Shown piece after piece: positions 14,049 through 26,300 of a DNA stretch of 64,000 nucleotides. A program made the translations under genes and the position numbers. Numbering within the stretch: position 1 is the stretch's first letter; each line of letters opens with the position of its first letter. The notes below the pieces were generated by a model that made no database searches, had not been told where the DNA came from, and saw nothing but the letters and a program-made list of their open reading frames with translations. The stretch is taken from assembly GCF_000003815.2 (NCBI RefSeq), contig NC_049979.1, positions 9,068,050 to 9,132,049 of the forward strand, in the 5' to 3' direction. Origin of the DNA: Branchiostoma floridae (taxonomy: Eukaryota; Chordata; Leptocardii; Amphioxiformes; Branchiostomatidae).

Positions 14049-14320
14049 TCATTCTTGCGACTCACCTCCTCCTGAGAACTGGAAGCCATACGCCTGGAAG
14101 GCTGCTACAGAAGCTGCAGCAGCTCCAGCTCGAGCCCCGGCCATCGCGGCAGCACTGTTAGCGTTGATCTTCCTGCTACGACCGGCAGCCTTGTTCCCTC
14201 CCTTAGCCGGAGTGTTTTTGTTGGATTTGGGGCGACCCCTACCACGGGCGGAACCTTTCCCCTTGGCCCCTGCGGCAGGCTTGTCTGCAGGCGCTTCTTG
14301 CACTTGAGGGGGAGGGGTCA
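14049..14320 (-). CDS. INO80: INO80 last recognised exon (Ala/Gly/Lys-rich tail)
   Basis: Starts after a TTGCAG acceptor in phase 1. It encodes a basic GRGRPK AT-hook-like motif, then the [16 protein letters not shown] block typical of the animal INO80 C-terminus, then [10 protein letters not shown]. Read straight through, it stops with TGA at 14049-14051. A strong donor (GGAG then GTGAGT, GT at 14065-14064) sits just before the stop, so the real exon may be 14066-14320 with a further exon downstream. The vertebrate protein continues about 70 residues past this point. Confidence 0.85.
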
Positions 14321-17300
14321 CTGCAACAAGGATGAGAACTTCACTCACTGATCAGGCTATAAAACCTCATGCTAAATACAATATGTTAATTATCTCATCA
14401 TTGATTGCCCTTTGCAGTCAGAGTATAATTCTTTTAAATCAAGAACAAAGTATAACAGAGTTACCGATATTCAAATGTAAGTTAGTAATGCATGGACACC
14501 ATAAAGATCTTATGAGCTATTTCTGTACACAAAGTAAAGTGCTTACCAACAGCTTATCAACTAGAGAAGGATCAGAGAGACTGATGTACAAAAGTGTGGT
14601 AAGAGGTTTATAAACTCTTTATAATGTGTTAATAATTCTGTACTTCATAAGATGGCTTTTTTGCTTTTCCTCCTTTGAACGACATTTAAAAATGTTATTT
14701 GAATAGAGAATATATGCAAATAAGGATCATATTTGTATAATCAATGAAAAGCACTAGTAATTCATCACTCAAAAAGGTTAACATCATTTGATGAAGGTAT
14801 GAGATCATGTGACTCTAGTTTGAACTTCACCACATGGCTGGTTACCTGCAGGCTGCAGTGCAGGCTGCTGCTGCAGTGTTGACTGCTGCGGTGGCAGGTC
14901 GTCCACAATCAGCAGCCCGTCGTTGCTGCTGTCATCCTGCGGCAGACCTGTCATCGTTGCCTCACTCCCAACAGACATCTGAGGGGACAACCACGCACAT
15001 AGGACACAATCATAAAAACCAAACTGAAATCAGACCAACTCTTGACAACAATTACCAACATTCCAGAGTACTATACTTTCTAAAGCTGTTTCCACAACAT
15101 TATAGAACATGTATCCCTAGCCTGACTAAATCACTGCTCCTAGCAGCCCAACCAACTAACTAGCTAGCCTCCTAGAAGGGAAGGCAACCAATCAGCCCTG
15201 GCAGAAAGAGATTGTGTAGAACAGACTACACGCATCCCTATCTGAATACCTGTTTTATATCAGTGGTGTATGATTACCAATACATATATCTATATTGTCA
15301 ACATCATTTCCAACCTTTTGTCTTCTAGTCTTATTATTCTGCAGAAGGTTACCAGAACCTGCAGTAATGGGTCCATTTTGTCAGCCAAAAATTGGGTCCT
15401 AACTATTTCCCAGGGTAGGTTACATAAAGTTTATTCTCTAGAGTCTTCATAATGACATTTACCAACACAGATGAACTTTCATGCTAGAATTTTTATTTTT
15501 GTTATTGTACAATATTGCTGTTTATGAAATTAATGCTGCCAACATCAAAACCTTCCGTTTATGCATAAAAATGCACTACCAGTGCTTTGAACCTGTAATT
15601 CAATGCATATACACCACCTGCCCTTCTTAGTAATGGAATACCGCCAGATTAACTGGATGAGTGCCCTACATTTGGTAAGCCTTTGTGGTTTACACATGAC
15701 CTTGAACACACCGACCTCGCTGGGGGCAAGGGGACTAGGCACAGCTGAGTCGTCTGCACTGATGAGGGAGCCTTCGGGGGTGTCCATGGATGGGTTGGAC
15801 AGGTTAGAGTTCTCCTGAGATGGGAGGAGCAGCTCCCCTGCTGTTTCCATAGTAACCACATCTTCCTTCTTCTTCTTTGCAGCCTCTCTTCTCCTCTACA
15901 TAGGAGAATAAATAAATAAATAAATAGGAGAATCAAGAAGAGTTACCACTGAAGTCGTAGGAGGACGGTCATGCCTTAAAGTACCATAGTTGCCCAAGAA
16001 TTAAGGTGTTCAAAATTGTTTTCCCTAGAACTATTGTAGAGTGGAACTCTAAACTATAGAAGCTTAAAATAGCGATTACACTAGCTAAATGTACAAAGGT
16101 TAGGTGTAACATGTTGTTTAGTCTAATACAACCAGCTGCTGCCATGCTGCATGCCTGCCACACAGCAGAGCGGATTAAAGATAAAAGACTACACAGTCAT
16201 TCCCTTCTGTCAAGTTGCTACCTAAGTTGGTTGTTGAATTACTGATACATTTTCCCTTCAACCTTCTCCCTGCTGCCTTATCCCATTTTCCATGGAGAAT
16301 TGGTTACTGTGCTAAAGTTCAAAGGCAATAAGGCTCATTAGTGTTCAAAGTTACTACTCACATACACCCCCAGTCTAATCCATTATTCCTATCAACATGA
16401 ATTCATGCAAGGTGAACGTAAGCTTGTCATTGATTGTGCTTCATCATTTGTGTTAGGAAAAAGGACATGAATTTGCAAGTGCATGCATGGACACATGCAA
16501 ACACATGAAATTACACAAATCACATCATGCCATTGTATGCGGCTGAACTGCAACATAAGCTAGATATAACAGGAGCACAACACCATGACGTGCACATCAC
16601 TGCCAATCAGGCTTGAAGCATCTCCACACGATTACGTACCTTGTCAGCAGCGTACTTCTCCCTCTTCCTCTTCCTGTCCTTGGCTTTGATCGCCTCCTCC
16701 TGAAGCCGCTTCTCCTCCTGACGCTGACGCACTGAAACCAGACAAGCAGAAAACATGGCCTTCTCTGGGAGATCAAGCTTGGAGAATATCAAAGCAAAAA
16801 TGTGCATCTATAACAGTTTTTTTTAACACATCGGCTGATGAGTCAACTGCAACATCAATCCAACACAGATAACCAAACTTTACCGAAAAGCAATACTTCC
16901 TGCAAAATAAATCAAATTTGGAACAGGAAAATACATCAAAAGACATTCCTACATCAAAGGTATACTTCATGTCTTTGAACATGAACTCTTTATTATTATT
17001 TTAAATCTTTCCCAAGATCAGGGTAACCTGGCCAATATGCGAAACTAGGGCAAAATGATACCCTTAATGCTGATTGGTCAATAACTAAGACCATTTGCAA
17101 GGCACAGAAAAAGAAGTAAAGGATGAGTGGTCTGACTCTGTTATTCTCATGTTCTGCATTGATCCAGGAAGAATAGATTTTACTTTTTTTACCAATGCCA
17201 CAAATGATGTCTACATGTACACTTATGTATACACATACTGTATATATATATATATATACTGCATATATATATACAACACCTTTAGACTACAGTGGTACCA

Positions 17301-20300
17301 AATTGCCAATAGACTCACATTTTTTCTCCAGCTCATCATCATCTAGTAGCAGGGAGACAACCTCCTTTGGTTTCAAGGTGTCGGGTGAAAACTTCCCTCC
17401 ACTGATCACCATTCTCTGAATCTGTGAGGAACATGGAGGGAACATGAGACAAACTTCACATCCAGCTATACATAGTTGCCTGAGTTCCTCAAAAACATAT
17501 TTTTTCGTTGCTGTAGTACTTCAAAAGAGACTAATAAACTCAAATATTCGAGTCTGGTATAGCTATAACATAGAACTACAGTTATTCTGAAGGATTGCTG
17601 TACGACGAAGACATCTTATCAAAAACATCTTATATCCTGTCACACAAAGTTGCCTGAGTCAATCAAATACATCTTCTTGTAGAGATGAGACAGTCTGAAA
17701 CTCAGAAGGACTCTGAAGTAAGAGGAAAGTGTAAAACTGAAGAAAAGACCTGCATACCTCACTCTTCTCCCTGGCCCTCTGCAGGATCCTCTCCTCTATG
17801 GTGCCCTTACAGATCAGCCTGTACACAGTCACCTGTTTGGTTTGACCCAGGCGATGGGCGCGGTCCATGGCCTGCTGATCCACTGTAGGGTTCCAGTCAC
17901 TGTCGTAGAAGATCACCTGAAGCAACAAGACATTTCTACATCAAGCTCTCCACAGAATTCTTGGTTTTACTATCATACTCCATGATGAAAATTTCAAATT
18001 TGTAAAAGTTCTTTCCATAAATCTATTTGTCTTATAAAAGAATCCTTTCAAATTTCAACATTCATTGATATCACATAGTGATGATTGACTCAAGCCAATG
18101 TTGATTCGCTGTTCTCATTTACATTTTATTGCCCTATAAAGGAACAAAGACAATGGACACTGTTGTAGTTGAGAAGGAAGAACAAAATTGTTACCGTATC
18201 AGCTGCAGTCAGGTTGATGCCCAGTCCACCTGCCCTGGTGCTCAGCAGGAACACAAAGATGTCTGACCTGAAAAATGTTTAAAAAAAGTTAAAGCTTAAA
18301 ATGTGTAGCTATGAGGCAAAATTCTAGTTCCTGTATCAATATTTATCATTAGGAATGGTCTAACATCAAAAGAATGATAAGAAACATTCTGCTATCTGAT
18401 ACCAGTGATAGAGGTAAATATCTAGAGGCCAACTGAAAACTCTGAAGAAAACGCTGCCCACCTCTGCTGGAAGTCCTCCACCATGTCCCTTCTGTCAGAG
18501 ATTTTGGACGAGCCGTCCAGCCTCATGTAGGTGTGCTTCCTGTGCCACATGAACTCCTGTGCAGAAAACAATGTTTCATACAGTCTATAGGTCAGGGGAG
18601 AGATTGCGATCTAGGAAACTGGGTGGCACTTATACCAAGATGCTGCGTGTTATCTACGACAAACCTTGGTGGAAACACACAACAAACAAGCAGCTTTGTG
18701 GCACCAATCTCTACATAAGTAAGGCAACGTCAATTAAGCCTCCAGAAGCCAAAAGGAGAATACGCCCATACTTCACAGTAAAGACCCTTATAGAGTCTGA
18801 AATCGGTTCTAGTGGAAGAGACCTTAATTGAAATGATGCTCAACAGAGAATATTGGAAGCTGAACTTTGTCCATGCTTCAACTCCCAACAAGTACATGTA
18901 TGACTGAAGAAGAAGACTGCGATCTGGGAGAATCTCATCTGTTGACCAGGACCTCAATGACTATGTTAGAATGTAAGTCTAGCCCGACATGAAATAGAAC
19001 TGTTTGTAAAAAACTTTTAGATGATTCACCAGATTTCCAGTAACATTATGACAAATGGCTANNNNNNNNNNNNNNNNNNNNNNNNNNNNNNNNNNNNNNN
19101 NNNNNNNNNNNNNNNNNNNNNNNNNNNNNNNNNNNNNNNNNNNNNNNNNNNNNNNNNNNNNNNNNNNNNNNNNNNNNNNNNNNNNNNNNNNNNNNNNNNN
19201 NNNNNNNNNNNNNNNNNNNNNNNNNNNNNNNNNNNNNNNNNNNNNNNNNNNNNNNNNNNNNNNNNNNNNNNNNNNNNNNNNNNNNNNNNNTCCGTCACTA
19301 GGACTTCCTTGTCTGTAAAAGAAGAAGAACTTTAGTGCGTGACAATTGTAATAGATACAATGTATGGCAATCTGTGTATACATGGAAGTTGACTATGCAA
19401 AGTTACTATTGCTAAAATGTAACAACTAATCTAATCTAGTCTAATCCAACAGAAAATCTAGTTAATGTTATTCAAGCTAATACTTCAGAACATTATGTCA
19501 ATATAGCATTGTCTCATTTTTGCAAGGGGTTGTATATGAATTGGCCTACGCAGATAGAAAAGGTGATTCATTGTACTGGATGTTACATGTATTATGTACT
19601 ATGTAACAAAAACTGTATTTGTAATAGTTTTGTTCAGAACTTACAGAGATTTGCAAACAAGTGCATTTATTTAATTTCCCTATTGCAATCAAACATCAAA
19701 AGCATCTTAGTAATACTAATAGTATACACTGTATCTAGAGAGTTTGTATCAACATTTTGTGCAGCAACCACAAGGTCCCTTTTTTCTTCCCTTGCCAGCC
19801 ATGTTAGAAAATTACTACCAGTATATAAAGTATGGTCTGCTTTCAACATGCATTACAGTATAATGTGAGTAGCATTCTGGCATGAGTACTTTCCCAAACA
19901 CATATACTTTAAAGGCATGTCTATGACAAAATGCACTTTACTTTATGGGCTGCATCTAGATATCCAAATTACAGCACGCATTGAAGGTATTCCAAATCTG
20001 TAAAATGGCTTTATCAAAGCCTGGTGACCTTGTGTCAACTAGCACTCTGAGGTGATGACTACATTTCAAACTGAATTGAATTAGTCCTCCATCAAGCAAT
20101 TTCTCCCCATCACCTGCAGCTGCCATAAATGTGGTTTTGCACTTCCAGGAAATTGGAATCACTGAGTACTAATGGCAGCGGTAGAGCCTATCTAGGAAGT
20201 GATAATCATGATGATCAGCGGCTGAGATNNNNNNNNNNNNNNNNNNNNNNNNNNNNNNNNNNNNNNNNNNNNNNNNNNNNNNNNNNNNNNNNNNNNNNNN

Positions 20301-23300
20301 NNNNNNNNNNNNNNNNNNNNNNNNNNNNTTTTGTGCGCACCACAAGGTCCCTTTTTTCTTCCCTTGCCAGCCATGTTAGAAAATTACTACCAGTATATAA
20401 AGTATGGTCTGCTTTCAACATGCATTACAGTATAATGTGAGTAGCATTCTGGCATGAGTACTTTCCCAAACACATATACTTTAAAGGCATGTCTATGACA
20501 AAATGCACTTTACTTTATGGGCTGCATCTAGATATCCAAATTACAGCACGCATTGAAGGCATTCCAAATCTGTAAAATGGCTTTATCAAAGCCTGGTGAC
20601 CTTGTGTCAACTAGCACTCTGAGGTGATGACTACATTTCAAACTGAATTGAATTAGTCCTCCATCAAGCAATTTCTCCCCATCACCTGCAGCTGCCATAA
20701 ATGTGGTTTTGCACTTCCAGGAAATTGGAATCACTGAGTACTAATGGCAGCGGTAGAGCCTATCTAGGAAGTGATAATCATGATGATCAGCGGCTGAGAT
20801 TGACTTTCTCTTGCAAAGTAGCGGCATTGAGAAGATTGAATCAAGGAGACCTGACAATCAAAACGATGTTGCAAATGGAATAAGTTTCAGAGGCCGAAAT
20901 GTTATCAGTGTAGGCGTACTTTTATTCTACTTTTATTCTTCCAAAGCTACCTACTGATGATAATGTACATGCTTCTTAGGAGCAATCTAGGACACAGACA
21001 GAATACATATGGTCCTGTTGTTGGATGTCCATCGCTCTGCGATGATGACTTCAATGGCTTCAGTGGCGTCTCATATGCGATCGCAGCCCGAATTCTGAGG
21101 CACATGTTCTTCCACATGTCGGGCAAACGACGGCGATGCTGGGGTTTGGTCTTCTCTCCTTCTCTTTTCTGTCGCGTCGCTTCTGTTCAAGTTCGGTAAG
21201 TCTATTGTCTTCAAAGTTCTGTACACCTTGGTGAACAGCATGGCGCCACTGACTCCTATCAGTGGCAGTGGTCTCCCATTCACGATGTGGGATGTTGCAC
21301 GCAGTAAGGGATGCCTTCAGCGAGTCCTTATACCTCTTGTAAGGACGTCCAACCTTTCTGTAGCCAGAGGCGAGCTCGCAGTAGAACACCATTTTCGGGA
21401 GTCGGGAGTCGTCCATGCGAACCACGTGGCCGGCCCATCTCAATTGAGCTTTCATGATGAGCGCTTCAATGCCCATCATGTTTGCTCGACGTAGCACTTC
21501 TGTGTTGGGAACCCTGTCTGTCCATGAGATACCCATAATTCTGCGCAGGCAGCGGAGGTGAAATCTGTCCAGAGCTTTGAGCTGCTTTTTGTACAAAGTC
21601 CATGTTTCACAGCTGTAGAGAAGGGCTGTAATGACTACTGCCTTGTACACTGCTAGTTTTGTCTGGAGCCTAATACCACGCTCACTCCACAGCCGCGTCC
21701 AGAGCCTACCAAAGGAGGAGCCTGCCTTCGCAATCCTGTTTGACACTTCCTTGTCCATGCTGCAGGATGAGGTCATTGTGCTTCCCAGGTAGGTAAAGCT
21801 CTCCACGTTGTTTAGCTCTGTTCCATCAATGACAATGTGAGGGGCAGGGAGTAACAGCCCTGGTGCAGGCTGGAGCATAACTTCAGTCTTTTTCAAGCTG
21901 ATTGTCAGTCCAAAGGCTTTACTGGCTTCTGACAGGCGACTAGCGAGTTCTTGCAGATCCTGTTCGCTGAGAGCAGCGAGGGCGCAGTCATCTGCAAAGA
22001 GGAAGTCTCTCACTAGGGCCTCCAGTACCTTGGTTTTTGCTTTGAGGCGCCGTAGGTCGAGGACCCTGCCGTCGCATCTGTAGCGGATGGTTATCCCGGC
22101 ATCTGTAGCGGACAGTGCCCTGAACAGCATGGTGGCAAACATGAGGCTAAAGAGAGTAGGTGCCATGACGCACCCCTGTTTTACTCCATTTGTGATCGGG
22201 AAAGAGTCAGACTCTGTGCCATTCCCCACAACACGGCCCATCATCCCATCATGGAATGATCTGATGATACTGACGAACTTTGGAGGACAGCCCAGTTTAG
22301 ACAGTATCGACCACAGACCCTCACGGCTTACCGTGTCGAACGCCTTTGTCAAGTCTACAAACATAATGTACAGGTTTTGATTTTGTTCACGACACTTTTC
22401 TTGGATTTGATCATCCCCCACGTACTGCTACCTTGTCGTGGTGGGGATGCTTGCGTGCCTTGAGGATCCTGTGGGCTATACCGGCGGGGGCTTCCATACC
22501 CCTGGCAGGTCTAACCAAGCCGGGCAGGCTACGGGTGAGAGGACAGACGAAGGGCAGTACATCTCTCTCTCTCTCTCTCTCTCTACACTTTACCGCCATG
22601 GCTATGTGGCTGCAGTTTAGTCATGGCCAGGATGTTATGTTCCGCATCCCTCCTGGCACAACATGGCTGAACCGAGAGGGAGACCGTGGAGCTTGGGCAA
22701 ACCACGGTCTTTTGCTAACCTCCTCCTTATCCTTTGCTCTACTTGCCCAGGACTCAATGGCTCCACCTTTCTTTCTTACTAAAGACCTACGGCGATGGGC
22801 GAGTGGTGACGGTGGCAGGTGTAAGATGGTGCTGGAAGCCACTAGCCACGGACCTGCACGTAGGCGGTCAGGACTGGATGGTCGTTCTCTGTTCACATGA
22901 GGCAATGGCAGGGTTCGGCAGCCGTCTTGGCGACGGAGCAGCCCTTTTTAGGGACGGCACTGCTCCCCCCTGCAGGGGAAGGGTCTAGAAAAGGTGACCT
23001 AAAGAAAGCTTGTCTCAGCTCATCCTGTCAGCGCACCGTAGCTGTCTGGACATCTAATACTGCGGTCGAAAACAGAGACAATATGCATCAAAGCACAAAC
23101 AAAAGAAGACAATGCTCTGTGTTGGAGCCTGGAACGTCAGAACCCTGATGGATAGAAAAGACTCTGACCGACCAGAGCGACGCACAGCTCTTGTAGCACG
23201 CGAGCTACAACGCTACAATATTGACATTGCTGCATTGAGTGAAACACGCCTGGCAGACACAGGGGAGGTAACCGAGATTGGTGGCGGATACACCTTCTTC

Positions 23301-26300
23301 TGGTCAGGAAAGAGCCAGGACGAACCCAGAGAATCTGGAGTTGGCTTCGCAATACGCACTTCACTCGTGAGAAAGCTAGAAACCCTTCCCAGAGGAATTA
23401 GTGATCGCCTTATGGTAATGAGGCTCCCCCTGAAAGGAAACACACAGCTGACTCTCATCAGCGCATATGCCCCTACCATGAGCTATTCACAAGAGCAGAA
23501 GGAAGAATTCTACGAGAAACTTGCACACTTGGTGCACACCGTACCCAAACATGACAAGATGTTGCTTATGGGGGACTTCAACGCTCGAGTTGGTAGCGAC
23601 TCCCAAGCGTGGCCAGGTGTTCTTGGACCCCATGGTGTAGGGAGGGAGAACTCGAATGGCCAAATGCTCCTCACGTTCTGCTCCGAGCACGGTCTAACAG
23701 TTACAAATACCCTGTACCAGCTACAAGACATCCACAAGGTTACCTGGATGCACCCCCGCTCAAAGCGTTGGCATCAAATCGACTTCATCATAACAAGGCA
23801 ACATGACATTAGAGATGTGCGCATCACAAGGGCAATGAGAGGAGCAGACTGCTGGACTGATCACACTCTGCTGCGATCAAAGCTCACATTCTCAACTGCC
23901 AGTGCGCGTCATACACACATGAGGAGGAAAGATAGAATTAAGAAAAAGCTTGACGTCTCAAAACTCTCACATCCAGAAACAAAAGAGCTACTATCAAGAA
24001 ACCTAAGGGAACAGATTGAGAAACTACCAGCTGAAAGCAACCCAGAGAAAGCATGGGGCAACTTCCGAAGAGTAATGTATGACACATCTGAACGCATATT
24101 AGGACACACAAAGCGCAAACACCAGGACTGGTTCGATAACAACAATGAAGAGATCACCAGCCTCCTCAAAAAGAAGCAAGAAGCCTTCACACAGTGGCTG
24201 AACGAAAAGAACTCCATTGCAAAGCATGATCACCTGAAGCACCTCAGGAGTAAAGTCCAAGTCGAACTAAGAAAAATGAAGGACAAATGGTGGGAGTCCA
24301 AGGCGGCAGAACTGCAACAGTTTGCAGATGAACATGACACAAAAAAGTTCTTTGCAGGCCTAAAGGCAGTGTACGGTCCCTCGTCTAACACCATGGCACC
24401 CGTCCGCTCAGCTGATGGCACTCTCCTCACAGAGAAAAGCGACATAACCGAGCGCTGGAGACAACACTTCAGCCAACTGCTCAACAGACCCTCCATTATC
24501 GACCAACAGGCTATTCAGGACATGCCACAGCGACCACTCCTGGCCTCTCTGGATGAACCTCCCAGCCTGGAGGAAACCCAGAAGGCCATGAAACAGCTCC
24601 AAGGAGGAAAAGCGCCAGGGCCAGATGGCATACCTCCGGAGGTATTCAAAGAAGGAGGGGAAGCCGTCACAGCCAAGCTGATCGAACTGATGCAACTGTT
24701 CTGGATGGAGGGATCAGTGCCACAGGACTTTAAAGATGCCAACATTATACATCTCTACAAGCATAAGGGAGACAGAGCAGCATGCGACAACCACAGAGGG
24801 ATCTCGCTACTGAGTGCTGCAGGGAAAGTCATGGCTCGCATTGTCCTCAACCGCATCACACAGCACCTGCTGGATGACGTGGTGTCGGAAAGCCAGTGTG
24901 GCTTCAGAAGCAATAGAGGAACCATTGACATGGTATTTACACTCCGTCAAATCCAAGAAAAGTGTCGTGAACAAAATCAAAACCTGTACATTATGTTTGT
25001 AGACTTGACAAAACCCCATATACTATATATATGGTTATAATACATATGTTATGTTCCGATAAAACTTACTCGGTGATCATAATCATATGGTCCAGTTTTA
25101 TGCATGCTACAACAATTAACGCAACCTCAAGCTGCATTGATCAGCAAGATACAAAAATGGAAGTTCTGCAGCTGCAGTACCAAGGCAAGCTGCCAGGGTG
25201 CTCAAATTTAGTCTATTCTTCGGTAGGTGAAAGCCAAACCACATAAAAAATTCTGTAAAAATCACCCATTGTTTCCTAAGTTACAGCAGGAAACAATCTA
25301 TTACTGTCCCTGTCATACATATTCCTGTTGTCTGACATGTAGGGACTGTAACTAAAGCTCAACTGAGTGTAAGTGAAAATTTGGGACTGTCCCTTTACAC
25401 CATGTTGACCTCTATCTACATATAAATGATATATTACTTTATTCTGATGACAATCACTTTACGACACCTGATTTTCAAGGTGACCACAGGAATGACATGA
25501 CTTTGTATGACATGACTTTGTATGCAAATGAAGATGATAGACCAATTCCATGGGTAATAGAGATTGGGAAAACCTTTATCAAAAGATTCATTAAGTTGTA
25601 ATCTTTATTTGTAGGATGAATATTGTCCTTATCAAGGTCATCCATGTTCATCTTCAATGACATCAGTGGCATGGTGGCCTTGTGGTTAGGATTGTTTACT
25701 AAGAATCTGGAGGTACTGAGTTAGAATATCCCTGACAGGTCCCATTGTTCTGCCTTTGATAAAGACTTAACTTTGAGGTATTACATGTGGAGTAATATCA
25801 AAATCAGAACAGTTGCAGTAACTTCTAATATGCTGTTTACTAGAAGTGCAGAAAGGTGACAAGTACATGCAATTATTGCTGGGGCACAACTCCATTTCCC
25901 CCCAAACATGTTAAGTTAGCCTTGACCCTTAAAACCAAGGCTGTTCAACCAGTGTTTCTATAAATTTTGCACAGCCCATTTAGTTCCTTGCACTTGAGAG
26001 TCCTTAATCCAGTCCTCACCACAATGCTACACAAACAGCAGCAGATTAGGCTATTGTATGTGAATTGGTGGAAAAAGTGCAGCTTGTTTTATGTAACACC
26101 AGCTGCTAGCATTTCCACCACACTCTGTACACAAACCTGGACAAAGAGCTCCCACAATTCAATAGGCAGTGCACCTAAACAGCGCACTTGTATCATCAGG
26201 CAAGCCGGAAAGGAGGCATGGAGGTGTATGCAGCCAAAGAAACAAACATAAGCTATCAACAGTTTACTGAATTTTGTTGTTGATAAGACAATAGAAGCAT

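Larger units (their letters stand above)
21012..25012. mobile_element. Non-LTR retrotransposon with inverted 5' half (twin-priming structure)
   Basis: In an uninverted element the reading order is endonuclease, reverse transcriptase, zinc finger. Here the 3' part (22410 down to about 21012) lies on the minus strand, and the 5' part (22411 up to 25012) lies on the plus strand, so the element's 5' end abuts the middle of its own reverse transcriptase. The two parts share an identical 66-base stretch (22345-22410 and 24947-25012). This is the signature described for twin-primed LINE insertions. A 10-base direct repeat AATACATATG flanks the whole (21002-21011, 25039-25048), but 26 bases separate the right copy from the element end, so the target-site duplication is only tentative. 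The element sits in an INO80 intron; its 3' part is in the gene's sense direction. Confidence 0.9.

Noticed and set aside
19021-19383. Open frames across the N run
   Set aside because: They consist of unknown bases; only the 22 bases at 19291-19312 carry evidence.
22411-22900. 155-codon plus-strand frame in the retrotransposon leader as an ORF1
   Set aside because: It overlaps a CT microsatellite and antisense frames, and shows no RNA-binding or zinc-knuckle motif.
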